NCBI GenBank assembly: GCA_049999765.1
Contig: JBNGIQ010007948.1
Span: forward strand, 1-23,435
Direction of reading: 5' to 3'
Length of the DNA: 23,435 nt
Source of the DNA: Phaeoceros laevis
Lineage: Eukaryota > Anthocerotophyta > Anthocerotopsida > Notothyladales
The position numbers were made by a program, and so were the translations under genes. This document shows, piece by piece, positions 9,843 through 19,150 of this stretch (positions within the stretch are counted from its first letter, which is position 1; the number at the start of each line of letters is the position of its first letter). The notes under the pieces were generated by a model. That model was not told where the DNA came from. It ran no database searches and saw nothing but the letters and a program-made list of their open reading frames with translations.

Positions 9843-9848
9843 AATAAA
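9843..9848 (+). terminator. AATAAA polyadenylation-signal candidate for the syntaxin gene
   Basis: AATAAA occurs 64 nt after the syntaxin stop codon. Plant signals are loose, so this is a candidate only. Confidence 0.4.
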
Positions 9849-10199
9849 TTCATAGACTAGTGTAGTGATTCTTAAGCCAGGGGTTATCTTCTTGGCTGCG
9901 TGTCTCTGTACATTAGAGTTCATTTCTAGAGCTTTCCAGCCTTGCCTTGTATATCAGCCTATCTGTCTCCAATCTGTGGCTAGGTTGAATCACTCATAGG
10001 GACAGGAATGGTGTGAATCTGGGCCCCTCGTTGGAAGCAACTCAGTGATGCAAATCCAAAGAATGTAATCTTGTGACCATTTTGCAGACACCTTGGAGGC
10101 TTTTTAGCAAGGCTTCAGACATTGACATCCATTTGAAGATGCACCTCTAATTCATCAGTGTTCTTGTACAATAATCATCAATAAATTGCTCAGTCAAGG
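9849..10199. other. Spacer between the syntaxin and the 326-aa protein gene
   Basis: About 350 bp without a gene. It should contain the syntaxin 3' UTR/cleavage site and the promoter of the next gene. No repeat or clear core-promoter motif is visible. Confidence 0.5.
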
Positions 10200-11881
10200 A
10201 TGAGTTTCCCAAGGCACACAAACATGTCTACCATCCGGGATGCTGATCCATTTGGAGGTGGTTGTCGTTGGCCATATACATTTATGCTTGATTCATTGAG
10301 CTAGCTATCAATTGATGTCACCTGACGTTCAGTGTGCAGTCTGATGTGAGCTTGTGACAACAAACTTTGTAACAGGAAGAGATTGTCCACAGCATGTAGA
10401 CTCAAGTACTGGACAGAACAGGAGGGAAGTAGCAAGCAAGGTAGTGGTGAACAGGCAGTTTTTGGAGCTTTTGGCAGACGAGGGTTCACATGGACAACCA
10501 AATGCAGGCCAGGTACTGGAAGGCCCTGCAGGGACAATTGTGGGTCGCCTTCAAGAGTTGCTTGGTGGAGAAGTGTCTCAGGACAGCAGGGCGCCTATCC
10601 CATTGGCCCAGCAAGTCTGGGAGCTGACTTCAGCTCAGAATGTATGTGAGATGTGGATTCGACACTTTGACTTGAAGTGTTCATCGATTTTTGATTAGTG
10701 ACGCCACTTGAGATCAGATTTTGTGCTTGGACTGGTCTTTTAGATGGGAAACGCACAGCCAGCAATTCAGGTAGCCGAAACTATACAGGATTTTTTTAAA
10801 AGGGTATCAAATCCTGCTGAGGACATTGATGAAGTACCTGACTCGGATGGTGGGGAAAATTCTGAGGTAAGATCATTGTACGGCTGATGCAAGCTCCATG
10901 ACTCAGCAACCGTGCATCAAATTTACTCACTCCCAATCTGCCTCTTCAGGGAGAGAGCAACTCAGAAGCGGGGAACTTTTGTGTGTCCAAGCCTTCTGAA
11001 AGCATGATGCAGCGTTTCCAAGATGCCTTGCACTCAGCCCCTAAGGGTGAAGACGACTTATGTTCTGAGCATTCAAGAGGAGCAGTGTAAGGCACAAGAT
11101 TTGGTTTCAGTTGGTCAACGACGTTGTGTACTCTCTAGCTGTGATTAAGTGCAAACCTGCTATTGGTTATGCGTAGGTTTGGATTCTCGGCACATCTGCA
11201 GAGAGTCCTCCAAAGGGAGAAGAATCAAATCTCTGTTTTCTCCAAGTCATTGTCGTTTGGTCGTGCTTGCCAAGGTCAGCCGTTTGTGTATGTGTTAATT
11301 ACCGTACAGACAAGTTCCTGCATGTAGTAATTAGGTAGCTAGGGACCTATTAGCACACGAGTAATACTCTTTAGAGTTGCAGGTATCTCCAAACACATGG
11401 TTGTAAAAATACTAAGCAGATCTCGAGAAGCACAATTGACTTCATGCGGTTGTGAAGTGTTGGTTGCTCCCGAGGTGTGTAGTAACTTGCACAGAAATAT
11501 GCAAGATCTGTGTGGTGTTTTTCTGCAAGATGTTCAGCCAGGATGATATTGCTCTGGTCACTTAATTGATTTTTGCCCCTACAGAGCTGGTCTTACAACT
11601 GCCAAGAGCTGATGGGACGTGAGCTTCCAAGAACTGCACACATCCATGTAATTTTCAACACAAAGGACAATATCGATCTGGACCTGGAAGTGGGACGAGT
11701 CGTTCGAATAGACCACCCGTGGTACTTCACGGTCCTAACTGTATTCTGAGTCTTCCTTGCTGTGTGCGTCTGCACAAGCACTCATGAAGCTTTTGTTTTC
11801 CTTTTCCGCAGGCGGGAGGTCACAAACGCAGAAGGTTTTTGGAAAATAATTGTTTGCACCTACTTTTCCAATATGGTGTAG
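10200..11881 (+). CDS. Uncharacterised protein, beta-rich C-terminus, possibly FLIP/SPIDR-like
   Basis: Eight exons with matching phases: 10200-10257, 10376-10641, 10744-10866, 10950-11086, 11177-11274, 11383-11474, 11585-11721 and 11812-11881. All have GT-AG ends, giving 326 aa. ATG 10200 is chosen because that short first exon ('MSFPRHTNMSTIRDADPFG') joins exon 2 exactly in frame. The N-terminal half is hydrophilic, with an acidic patch ('AEDIDEVPDSDGGENSEGES'). The middle has 'GFSAHLQRVLQREKNQISVF'. The C-terminal ~130 residues look like beta-strands of a small barrel: 'MVVKILSRSREAQLTSCGC', 'AHIHVIFNTKDNIDLDLEVG', 'RVVRIDHPW', 'WKIIVCTYF'. Strand order and the 'VGRVVRI..PW' turn recall the C-terminus of FLIP/SPIDR, partners of the recombination AAA-ATPase FIGL1. 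That is my recollection, not an alignment, and FLIP/SPIDR proteins are normally much longer. The gene model itself is well supported. Confidence 0.8.
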
Positions 11882-12121
11882 GAAGGATGTATTCCAGCGT
11901 TGGGTGAAAACGTCACGAGGATCGTACGCAATTGGTGAAAGTTATGGTAGCAAGTGATTAAGCATTTACTCTTGCCTCGTGCATCTCGGCCTTTAGGCTT
12001 TGGTTGCTTTTCTGTTCATCCTTGACTACCAAGTAAAAACCAAAGAGAAGTAACAAAATTTGTTGTCGTTATGTCCTAAGTTAGCTTCTATAAATACGAC
12101 TTGGCTGCGTCCGCGACTCCG
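11882..12121. promoter_or_regulatory. Spacer and promoter of the KOB1-like gene
   Basis: No ORF of note. It holds the 3' UTR of the upstream gene and the promoter of the KOB1-like gene, including the TATA box listed next. Confidence 0.5.
12089..12096 (+). promoter_or_regulatory. TATA box of the KOB1-like gene
   Basis: TATAAATA lies 240 bp before the main ATG. A start site ~30 bp downstream would give a 5' UTR of about 200 nt containing three short upstream ORFs. Confidence 0.55.
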
Positions 12122-12325
12122 ATGGTGTTCGAGGCAGTTCGACCATGAGGTCTGTCGGAGCGAGGCTGTTGCCTTCACTTTCCTGAACGATCACACGTCT
12201 CGCTCATAAATTTGTCGAAATTTTCTTGCACATACAGGGCCTACAGGCCTGCCCGGCTTTGTGGCGTCTACCGGAGCCTTTTTCTTGCCAACTCCCGGGG
12301 GATGAACCTCGAGCTGTGGCAGTAG
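12122..12325 (+). promoter_or_regulatory. Three short uORFs in the KOB1-like 5' leader
   Basis: uORF1 12122-12148 (8 codons plus stop) overlaps uORF2 12145-12186 (13 codons plus stop) through an ATGA junction. uORF3 12302-12325 (7 codons plus stop) ends 3 nt before the main ATG at 12329. If these lie in the mRNA they would dampen or condition translation of the main frame. The main ATG has the plant-like context ATGGCG. Confidence 0.45.
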
Positions 12326-12328
12326 CCC

Positions 12329-15300
12329 ATGGCGGGGGTGTACGCGTCTCGATTCTCACCCCCGCAGACGCACACCTCGCGAATTCTCTACCTGCTTACT
12401 GCCCTGCCGCTCTGCCTGGCCGCCTTCGCCTTCACGCTGCAATGGAAGGGCGAGTTCAACGACCCGGCCAGGATAGCCCGCTTGGGAGGCGACAACTCCA
12501 GGTTTCCAGGGATGCAGGTCACCTCCCCTTCGAGCGGTCAGCCTGGGGCTGCCTCCGACTGCCTCACCAACCTGCACCCCGGCAGCATTGATTCTTTCCC
12601 GCACTTGCCTGGCTGGCAGTATTCCCTGTCAGGCAGTGGTCCCAAGGTTAGTGAAGGCTTGAGCTTTTGTTGATGGAGTGGAGTTGGAAATGCGTCTGCT
12701 GTAACATCGTCTGGTTCCTTCCCTGCGCAGATTTGTATTTGTACGAGCACGTCAGCTGGTCTGGACCAAATTCTGCCCTGGTTGTTCTATCACAAGGTGC
12801 TTGGCGTGACCAATTTTTTCCTCTTCGTAGAGGGGAAGGCTTCTTCAGCCAAAAGCTCAAGCATACTTGAAAGCATACCGGTGAGCAGGTTGCTGCTGCG
12901 AAGAGTTTTTGATTTCTGATAGGTTGTTGGAGCTGGCGTGTTGCCTTTAAGTATGTGGAGGTAAGTGCACTGATGTAAATTTGGTGTTGTGCAGGGTGTG
13001 AAGGTTGTGCACCGTACGAAGGAGTTGGAAGCCCAGCAGGAGAAGAGGTCCTTTTCAGTTCTGGCTTTATTCCGAAGATTTTGGATGGATGGTCGTGGTA
13101 AATTTCATGCAAGTGTAGTCAGACTAATGTGTGAACTCTGTTTTGTATGGCAGCCGGATTTGGAACGAGACCTGGTTGTCAAGTTTCTTCTACCGACCCT
13201 GTAACTATGAGCTATTTGTGAAGCAGTCTCTGAACATGGAGATGGCGATACTGATGGCCAGAGTAAGATCAACATCCTTTTTGGGGGTAGTACTAGGAAT
13301 CTTTCTGTTGCAATTAATACAGGCGCCTTGGAGCTTGCTGAAGCATGTATGACGATGCTTATGCAGGAAGCTCGCATGGATTGGATCATCCATCTAGATA
13401 CGGATGAATTATTGCACCCGGCAGGTGCTAAAGAGTATTCGCTACGATCCCTGCTTGGTGGTGTTGCCGCTGATGTGGATATGGTGGTTTTTCCAAACTA
13501 TGTGAGTTGCCCACAAGGGCCAGTCCTTTCCCAGAACTCGGTACTTTTTAAATGGATATCGTTGTGATTGAAGTTATGGCTCTGAACTTAGAAAATGCCG
13601 TTGATAGGAGAGTGCAATTGAGCGCAGTGACATTGCCGACCCGTTTACTGAGGTGAGTGCCACCTGCCCACAGCTTTCTGCATATAACGAAGAGCAATTG
13701 ATGAGATTTGGGACTTGTTGCATACTTGAAGGACACTGTCTCTTTGGCTGTTGTCAGATCTAGAGCAAATGCATCTCGAAATCAGCTCACTGGTGCGGCT
13801 CATGGAAAGTTGTTCCTGAAAGCTGTGTTTCTTTTACTGGCCAAAGGTTGTGATTGAAACCAACCCACTCCACCAAGGCATAATAATGAAAGTTGCAGCT
13901 GGTAGACAATTCTGGAAGTAGATGGGGTGGACAAGTGTTCGCTCATCAGTACCTTGAATGGTCCATCTGTCTTGCAGCACCGTCATGAATTTTTGGAATT
14001 GAAAGTTGAGTTGATTGGGGCTTGCTCAATTGTTATTACTATTTTTGTCTGCTGCCTGTGTGTACATAGAGTGTTCCTGCATCGGTTGTTGAAGAATGCT
14101 GAACTTGCTATTCCTATGTGTAAGACTCCAGCCAACTGACAAATTACTTCGCTCTTTGTGCAGGTCTCTATGTTCAAGAAAAATTTTGATCATGTGACCA
14201 AAGAAACTTACTTTGGATTGTACAAAGAAGCTACCAGGGGCAACCCGAACTATTTTTTGACTTACGGAAATGGCAAAGCAGCAGCTCGTGTTCAAGATCA
14301 TCTCCGCCCAAATGGTGCACATCGATGGCATAACTACATGAAGACCCCAAAGTGAGTTCCTGTGAAGCATGGCAGCCGTTTTTGTCTAATGACCAGGACC
14401 TGTTTGGCAGCAGAGATTATTGGCTGAACTTGGGTAGTTCTCTGTCTTGTGCAGTGAGATAAAGTTTGAGGAAGCAGCTGTTTTACACTACACATATGCC
14501 AAGTTTTCAGATCTGACATCCCGTCGAGATCGTTGTAATTGCAAGCCCACGAAGGAGGATGTGAAAAGATGCTTCATGCTCGAGTTTGATCGTGCTGTAT
14601 GGTTTCATCTCCTCGTCTGCCATGTTTTGTGGGTGGATGCTCTGCTATGTCCTTCTTCTTAAGATACTCCATTTTGGCGTTGCAGGCTTTCATTATTGCT
14701 TCAACATCGACAGAGGAAGAAATGCACCGATGGTATAATGCTGGAGACTATTTGCAGAGGGGCAGTTTCTTCAGATTTGTAGTTGACGTGTTGCAGATAG
14801 AGATTGAGTGTGCACTGGATGACATGTTTCAGGTATGAAGAGCATGTGGTCTGGACGAACAAGGATCTAAATCTCAAACTGATGAGGAAGGGACTGCTTA
14901 CTCGTATATATTCTCCGCAGGTCTGTCTGGTCTTCCACTAACCTTTACACGCTGCATAGTGCTATTGGGAAATGGTGCCTTTGGTCAACTTCGTGAGCTG
15001 CATAAGTAAACCTCTGCCCAAGATCTTTAACTACCACTCTCTCCCTTACTGTGTTAACAACAGCCTGATGGTTTTTCACATTTGTATCTTGCAAACAGGT
15101 TATCGTGCAAGGACTCAAGGAAGCTGGTGTGTTCCGCAATATCTTGGCAGCTGGACAGGCAGATCAACTCCAGAAAACTGTCGTGAAAACGGATACCCCT
15201 TTCACCGCAGATAGCGCTGTGGCAGGTGCAGTCACAGACGACGATAACACAGGAGTTCAGACTGTAATAGATAAAGAATCGACTGTGGAAGCAGTTTTGA

Positions 15301-15335
15301 GGCGGAAGTTGACGAGGGGATTACATGGTGACTAA
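12329..15335 (+). CDS. KOB1: KOBITO1/ELD1-like type II membrane glycosyltransferase-like protein
   Basis: Eleven exons: 12329-12646, 12731-12880, 12995-13047, 13154-13262, 13367-13501, 13608-13652, 14164-14351, 14455-14596, 14686-14732, 14833-14920 and 15099-15335. All are GT-AG and in phase, giving 503 aa. A short cytosolic tail precedes one membrane anchor (about residues 19-38). The catalytic-type domain starts at 107 ('[20 protein letters not shown]') and includes a DxD motif at D221-D223 ('[17 protein letters not shown]'). It continues through '[20 protein letters not shown]', '[17 protein letters not shown]' and '[16 protein letters not shown]'. This matches what I recall of KOB1/ELD1/ABI8, needed for cellulose deposition, cell elongation and plasmodesmata or ABA responses; the donor and acceptor are not known to me. 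The last ~50 residues, Thr/Asp-rich, look lineage-specific. A GT92/DUF23-type label is an alternative for the fold. Confidence 0.85.
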
Positions 15336-15610
15336 AGGGATCTGATGTACATCACGGATGGGAACCACAGCCGAAACATGCTTTTCTCCACCGAACTGAC
15401 TGGAGCAAATTCTCTCGGGACCTACAGCCAATGTCGTAAATGTACGCCCTTTTGTGAAAAAAAAGTCGCTGATATGTGGTAGTCTAAAATAGTTGTAGCG
15501 GAATGTAGTCATACTGGGGGCCTGGGGCGCTTCCCATACATCCTTTGCGACGCCTTGATCTGCCAAAGCTAAACGCTGCCGTCGAGTTTGTGTGTTGGAG
15601 GCGGCATAAG
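15336..15610. other. Short spacer between the KOB1-like gene and mS23
   Basis: 275 bp containing the KOB1-like 3' UTR and the mS23 promoter/5' UTR. A run of eight A lies near 15455. No AATAAA or TATA box is visible. Confidence 0.5.
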
Positions 15611-16396
15611 ATGTCGTTTATGAAGGGAGACTTGCTCACCAAAACGCGTCTGCTTGTGAAGGGAAGCGTTGTTGCCAAACCCCGCTGGTTTGATGCTGTG
15701 GAAAGGTAATGGTCACCTCGCCGAAACGTCATGGAGGAGCTAGAATTCTACAGCTATGGTGCTCACCTTGTGTGCACTGCCTTGGATGCAGAATTCCACC
15801 TGTGATCAACAAGACCCGAGCCAAAAAGGCTCCCAAGATACGCTATCCTGAGGACCGACTCGTGGAGTCCTTCTATGCCCGGCATCCGGAGGCTGTTTGC
15901 ACGCCTTTCGAGTATCAATTTCCTTCCCCTTGTCAAGGTTGTCTTCAATTTCAGCTAGGATGAAGTGCATTGTGGTGGTCTCGTATTTACATGCCCTGGC
16001 CTTATTTTGGCAGCCTGACAAGTTCTGATGCACCGCCTGCCCGCAAGTTTGCATTGCGCCAGCTCGAGCTCATGCAGCAGGGCTTAATCAGGGATGCTGC
16101 ACGTGATGTCGTTGAGGTAGGCAACCTGCCCTTCAACCTTCTCAGACGGCCTAGAGTTTAGGGTATCACTGGAGTGTAGCGTTGTGGACAAAATATGTGA
16201 AGTGGATCTTTCTGTGCAACAGGCAGAAGTGTCGGAAGCTCGAAGGATGGAAGAGGAGAAGTTAAGAGCAGACAGGAGGAAGGCCATCAGGGAGGGTTTA
16301 CTCCCTCCAGTTCTTAGAAAGAGTGCGATCGATGCAGTTCAGGAAGAAGAGTGGACTCACATGGTAAAGGGATTGCGGACCATGGGACGATACTAG
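15611..16396 (+). CDS. mS23: Mitochondrial small ribosomal subunit protein mS23
   Basis: Four exons: 15611-15705, 15792-15911, 16014-16116 and 16223-16396, giving 163 aa. It starts 'MSFMKGDLLTKTRLLVKGSV', very close to the start of plant mS23 ('...KGDLLTKTRKLVKG'). It continues 'KPRWFDAVERIPPVINKTRA', 'IRYPEDRLVESFYARHPE', then 'PPARKFALRQLELMQQGLI', and ends in a charged helix ('EARRMEEEKLRADRRKAI'). mS23 sits in the small subunit of the mitoribosome; the N-terminus acts as an import signal and is basic here. Exon 2 must end at GA|GTATCA (15911) to stay in frame, giving 'CTPFDLTSSDAPPARK'. The more obvious donor at 15937 (CAAG|GTTGTC) leads straight into TGA in exon 3. Use of both donors would make a truncated isoform. 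Confidence 0.88.
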
Positions 16397-16760
16397 GCGC
16401 TGGAGTAGCCCTGCCTAGATCTGCCGCATGCTGCAGCGTTCCATAGAGAAAAGCACATAGCGTGTAGGTTTTCTGAAACTTTGAATCCCATTTTGTGGCA
16501 CAAACGTCAAATATGGCACATGTGAAGTCCGGCAAGTTTGGTGGAGGTTGAACACATGCATCCATGCTGTCCTTAAAACAACACTGACAAGCGATTAACT
16601 GCGGTTTGGCGGCCTACAATTGGCTGAACTGGGGTAGTTTCTGTGGTGCATATGGATGGTCCAGTCGCAGCCCGTCAAGTCGTGACAAGCTGCTAGCCAA
16701 CGCTCGCGCGCGTCCAAGTCTTTACCACAGCATTCAGCCTTGTTTATGATCTTGCGGCCT
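16397..16760. other. Region 3' of mS23
   Basis: No gene is seen. Bases 16604-16650 resemble the 3' end of intron 7 of the KOB1-like gene (14402-14454), sharing 'ttggctgaact' and 'gggtagtt'. This is noted as a dispersed repeat. Confidence 0.5.
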
Positions 16761-16850
16761 CCTAAATGAGTACTTTTCTTTCCACTTAGCACTTTTCTTT
16801 CCTAAATGAGTACTTTTCTTTCCACTTAGCACTTTTCTTTCCACTTAGCA
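16761..16850. repeat. Exact 40-bp tandem duplication plus partial third unit
   Basis: 16761-16800 is repeated exactly at 16801-16840 (unit beginning 'cctaaatgagtacttttctt'), followed by a partial copy ('ccacttagca'). Within the unit, the ~12-bp word 'acttttctttcc' itself recurs. Exact identity points to recent slippage or unequal exchange. Confidence 0.9.
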
Positions 16851-17621
16851 GCCGGGCTGACCGTAGTTTCAAGCCAAGTAAGTTCCCGTCCCCGTTTTTC
16901 CCCGTTTTTACAGTGCAACCATGGTGCAGCACGATTTTTCTATGTTTCGCCCCCAAATACAAGTGACCTGCTTACCAACCAAAAACCACAATTCCAATGC
17001 CTAGGCAGAGCTTACACCAAATTTATGAGATCACACACACCAGGCCTAACAGCCCATAAACATGCTTACCGCCAATGATCACCCTTAAAATGACTTCAGC
17101 AACGGTACAACGTTATCCGAGATTCTTACAACAAAGCTACTGGAGCACCGACACCACCAGAAATCTAACTCTTCCACTAGGACAGAGTGCCCAAAATATC
17201 CTCCGAGTCACCAGCTTACAGGCACAAAGAGGGAAATGCTAAGCTTCCTGGCCTCAAGCTAGCCTTTAAGTAATCAAGCTACTTGACTGTACCCGTCCGC
17301 TTGCGGGTGCCCTTGATGGGGCAGGGGGGACCCTCTATGGGGCTGATAACCTCCTCAAATACATACACACACACACACTTGACTGGATAAGGACTACCAC
17401 GACTCCTAGTTCTGCTAGCCTACTGTACAGGCCAGGGCACCAGGCCGTGTCTAAACAAAACTTGCTTAACTTGAGTATGCTAGCCTTAACTTAAGGTCTG
17501 AACCAAAGCTGGCCCCAACACCTGGCAACCCCAGGCGCGGACTCGAATCCCTGCAGGTCACACCACACACCACACAATAGAAATGCAAAGTATATACAAA
17601 TCCTACTCAAGGATTCAAGGA
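16851..17621. other. Non-coding, probably repeat-derived region
   Basis: No gene is seen. It contains an AC microsatellite at 17362-17379, a CCCGTCCGC/GCGGGTGCCC stem near 17290 and a T-loop-like word 'actcgaatcc' near 17541. It lies directly 3' of the minus-strand repeat-type ORF and may be the untranslated end of the same element. Confidence 0.35.
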
Positions 17622-18576
17622 TCATTTCGCAGCCCTGCCCTTGCTCCTGGTTCCTTCAGCCTTGGCTTGCGCATGTTTGAGCTTCCCAATGTCACTCGCC
17701 ATGATCTCCAAAAGGGAGCAAACCGTGTCCATCCTCCCACTCAAGGTCTGAATTGCAGCATCAGATGAGAGCTCTGCCTTGGTCTCCCCATCCCGATGAA
17801 GTCCCCACCTCTGGTAGGTCGCTATCAGCCTCAGTACCATGCATACCCACCACTGCTGGACAATAGCTGTCTGCGGAATCACACCGATGGGTAAACTCAG
17901 GCTCCTCCCGTTCACTGGTCTGAAAGGGGGTTGCCTCCTTCATCCAGCTCCGGTCCGCCCTGGACACTTGCCAATCACGGAAATTCTCATCTGACTGGGC
18001 CTTTGTGATGAGCCGTCTTGAATTCACCATAGCACATTCTTGACGGCCAAAATTCTCATCGAAGCGTCGCATCTCCTGTATGACAGCCATTAACTTGCCC
18101 CAAGTTATCTTCAAGTCAGTATTCCATGCAAAATCACGCTCAACTTTCAATGCCAACGCAAGTAGGGGTTTCATCATTTGGTACCAGCCCCTAATCCTAT
18201 GCAAGTGCCCCAAGCGTTGCAACATAGCCAAGAAAAGTTTGAGCTCTAATTGATCAAGTATAATAACATCAGCATATGAAGCGAAACTTAGAGTGCTACG
18301 CTTAAAGAAACCCTCCGCCAGCCAATGTACCACCATATGCGCCTTGCTGCACTCAAACATGTCGCGGAGTCAGCCATTCCATCGAATTATCTCACCCTTT
18401 CAGACAAGCTCCTTCAGAATCTCTGAGGTGCCCAACCAATCCTCAATCGAACAGTTCTCGTGGTGGTTGTCCATCACGCACACCCACATCTTCATTTCAA
18501 AGTCAAACAAAGGTCTCTTGACCATATGAGGAGCATAGTAGGTTGGTTTGCGCACCGTCCCTAGCAGCTCCTCGTA
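17622..18576 (-). pseudogene. Decayed repeat- or transposon-type ORF with two TGAs and a frameshift
   Basis: On the minus strand one frame runs from 18576: 'EELLGTVRKPTYYAPHMVKR', 'MWVCVMDNHHENCSIEDWLG'. It passes two in-frame TGA codons (18400-18402 and 18370-18372) and continues from ATG 18358-18360 for 199 codons ('ILDQLELKLFLAMLQRLGHL', 'NTDLKITWGKLMAVIQEMRR', 'RRLITKAQSDENFRDW'). Near 17780-17800 the frame changes, and the coding trend goes on as 'GETKAELSSDAAIQTLSGRM' and 'LLEIMASDIGKLKHAQAKAE', ending basic ('GTRSKGRAAK') at 17622. Together this is roughly 300 residues of helical, charged protein. I do not recognise a domain; gag-like or other repeat-borne proteins are possible. TGA could come from CGA by methyl-C deamination, as in silenced repeats. 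Confidence 0.45.
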
Positions 18577-19150
18577 CTAGGATTTTGGTGAATTGGCACT
18601 ATTTTGAACTAGACAACGCTTACATTGTGCTAAGCTGAAGCAATGCTTCAAGCACACGGCTCAGAAACAAAGCTCTAAATCAAAACACGTTAATTTGTTA
18701 CTACTAGGGCGCGTTCGCATCTACCGGATAGTGGAGCAAAAAAATAATGTTTGACTCTTATTGACCCCTTATACGTGCACATTACATGTACTAAAAAAGT
18801 GACCTGGCTTAACTGGGCTCAAAAAATAGTTTTTTTGTCGGCCACCATAGCATTCCGCTAAAAAACTTTAAAAAAACTTAAAGTGCGCCGGAAACGTAAT
18901 GTAACTTCTACCGGTTATGTATCCGGCACCCTACTTTCCCTAGGCCACTTCCGCAACGCATCAAGCCGCCCGCAAGAGTGGCTGTATGAGCTGCTCGTGG
19001 TGTGTTCCTGTGTGCATACATACATACAGTTTAAAACTGCAGTACAAGTATGAAGACATTGCCCTCGAAAGGGTCCTGTCCTTGCGAAAGCGGGCATCGA
19101 CATTTTGAGGCCTATGCGGGGAAGCAAGGCATGACCCGTTTTTTTACTAA
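18577..19150. other. AT-rich intergenic region with poly-A tracts
   Basis: No gene is seen. At 18710-18735 the sequence 'agggcgcgttcgcatctacc' resembles the ends of some plant hAT elements, but no matching inverted end was found. A-tracts and the inverted repeat 'actttaa...ttaaagt' lie near 18865-18885. Confidence 0.35.

Noticed and set aside
12329-15335. Beta-1,4-galactan synthase (GALS) identity
   Set aside because: Sequence blocks such as '[17 protein letters not shown]' and '[16 protein letters not shown]' fit KOBITO1-type proteins better from memory; a database search would decide.
17535-17560. tRNA T-loop-like word 'actcgaatcc'
   Set aside because: No acceptor stem, D-arm or anticodon arm could be placed on either strand.
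18710-18735. hAT-element end 'agggcgcgttcgcatctacc'
   Set aside because: No matching inverted end or 8-bp target duplication found nearby.
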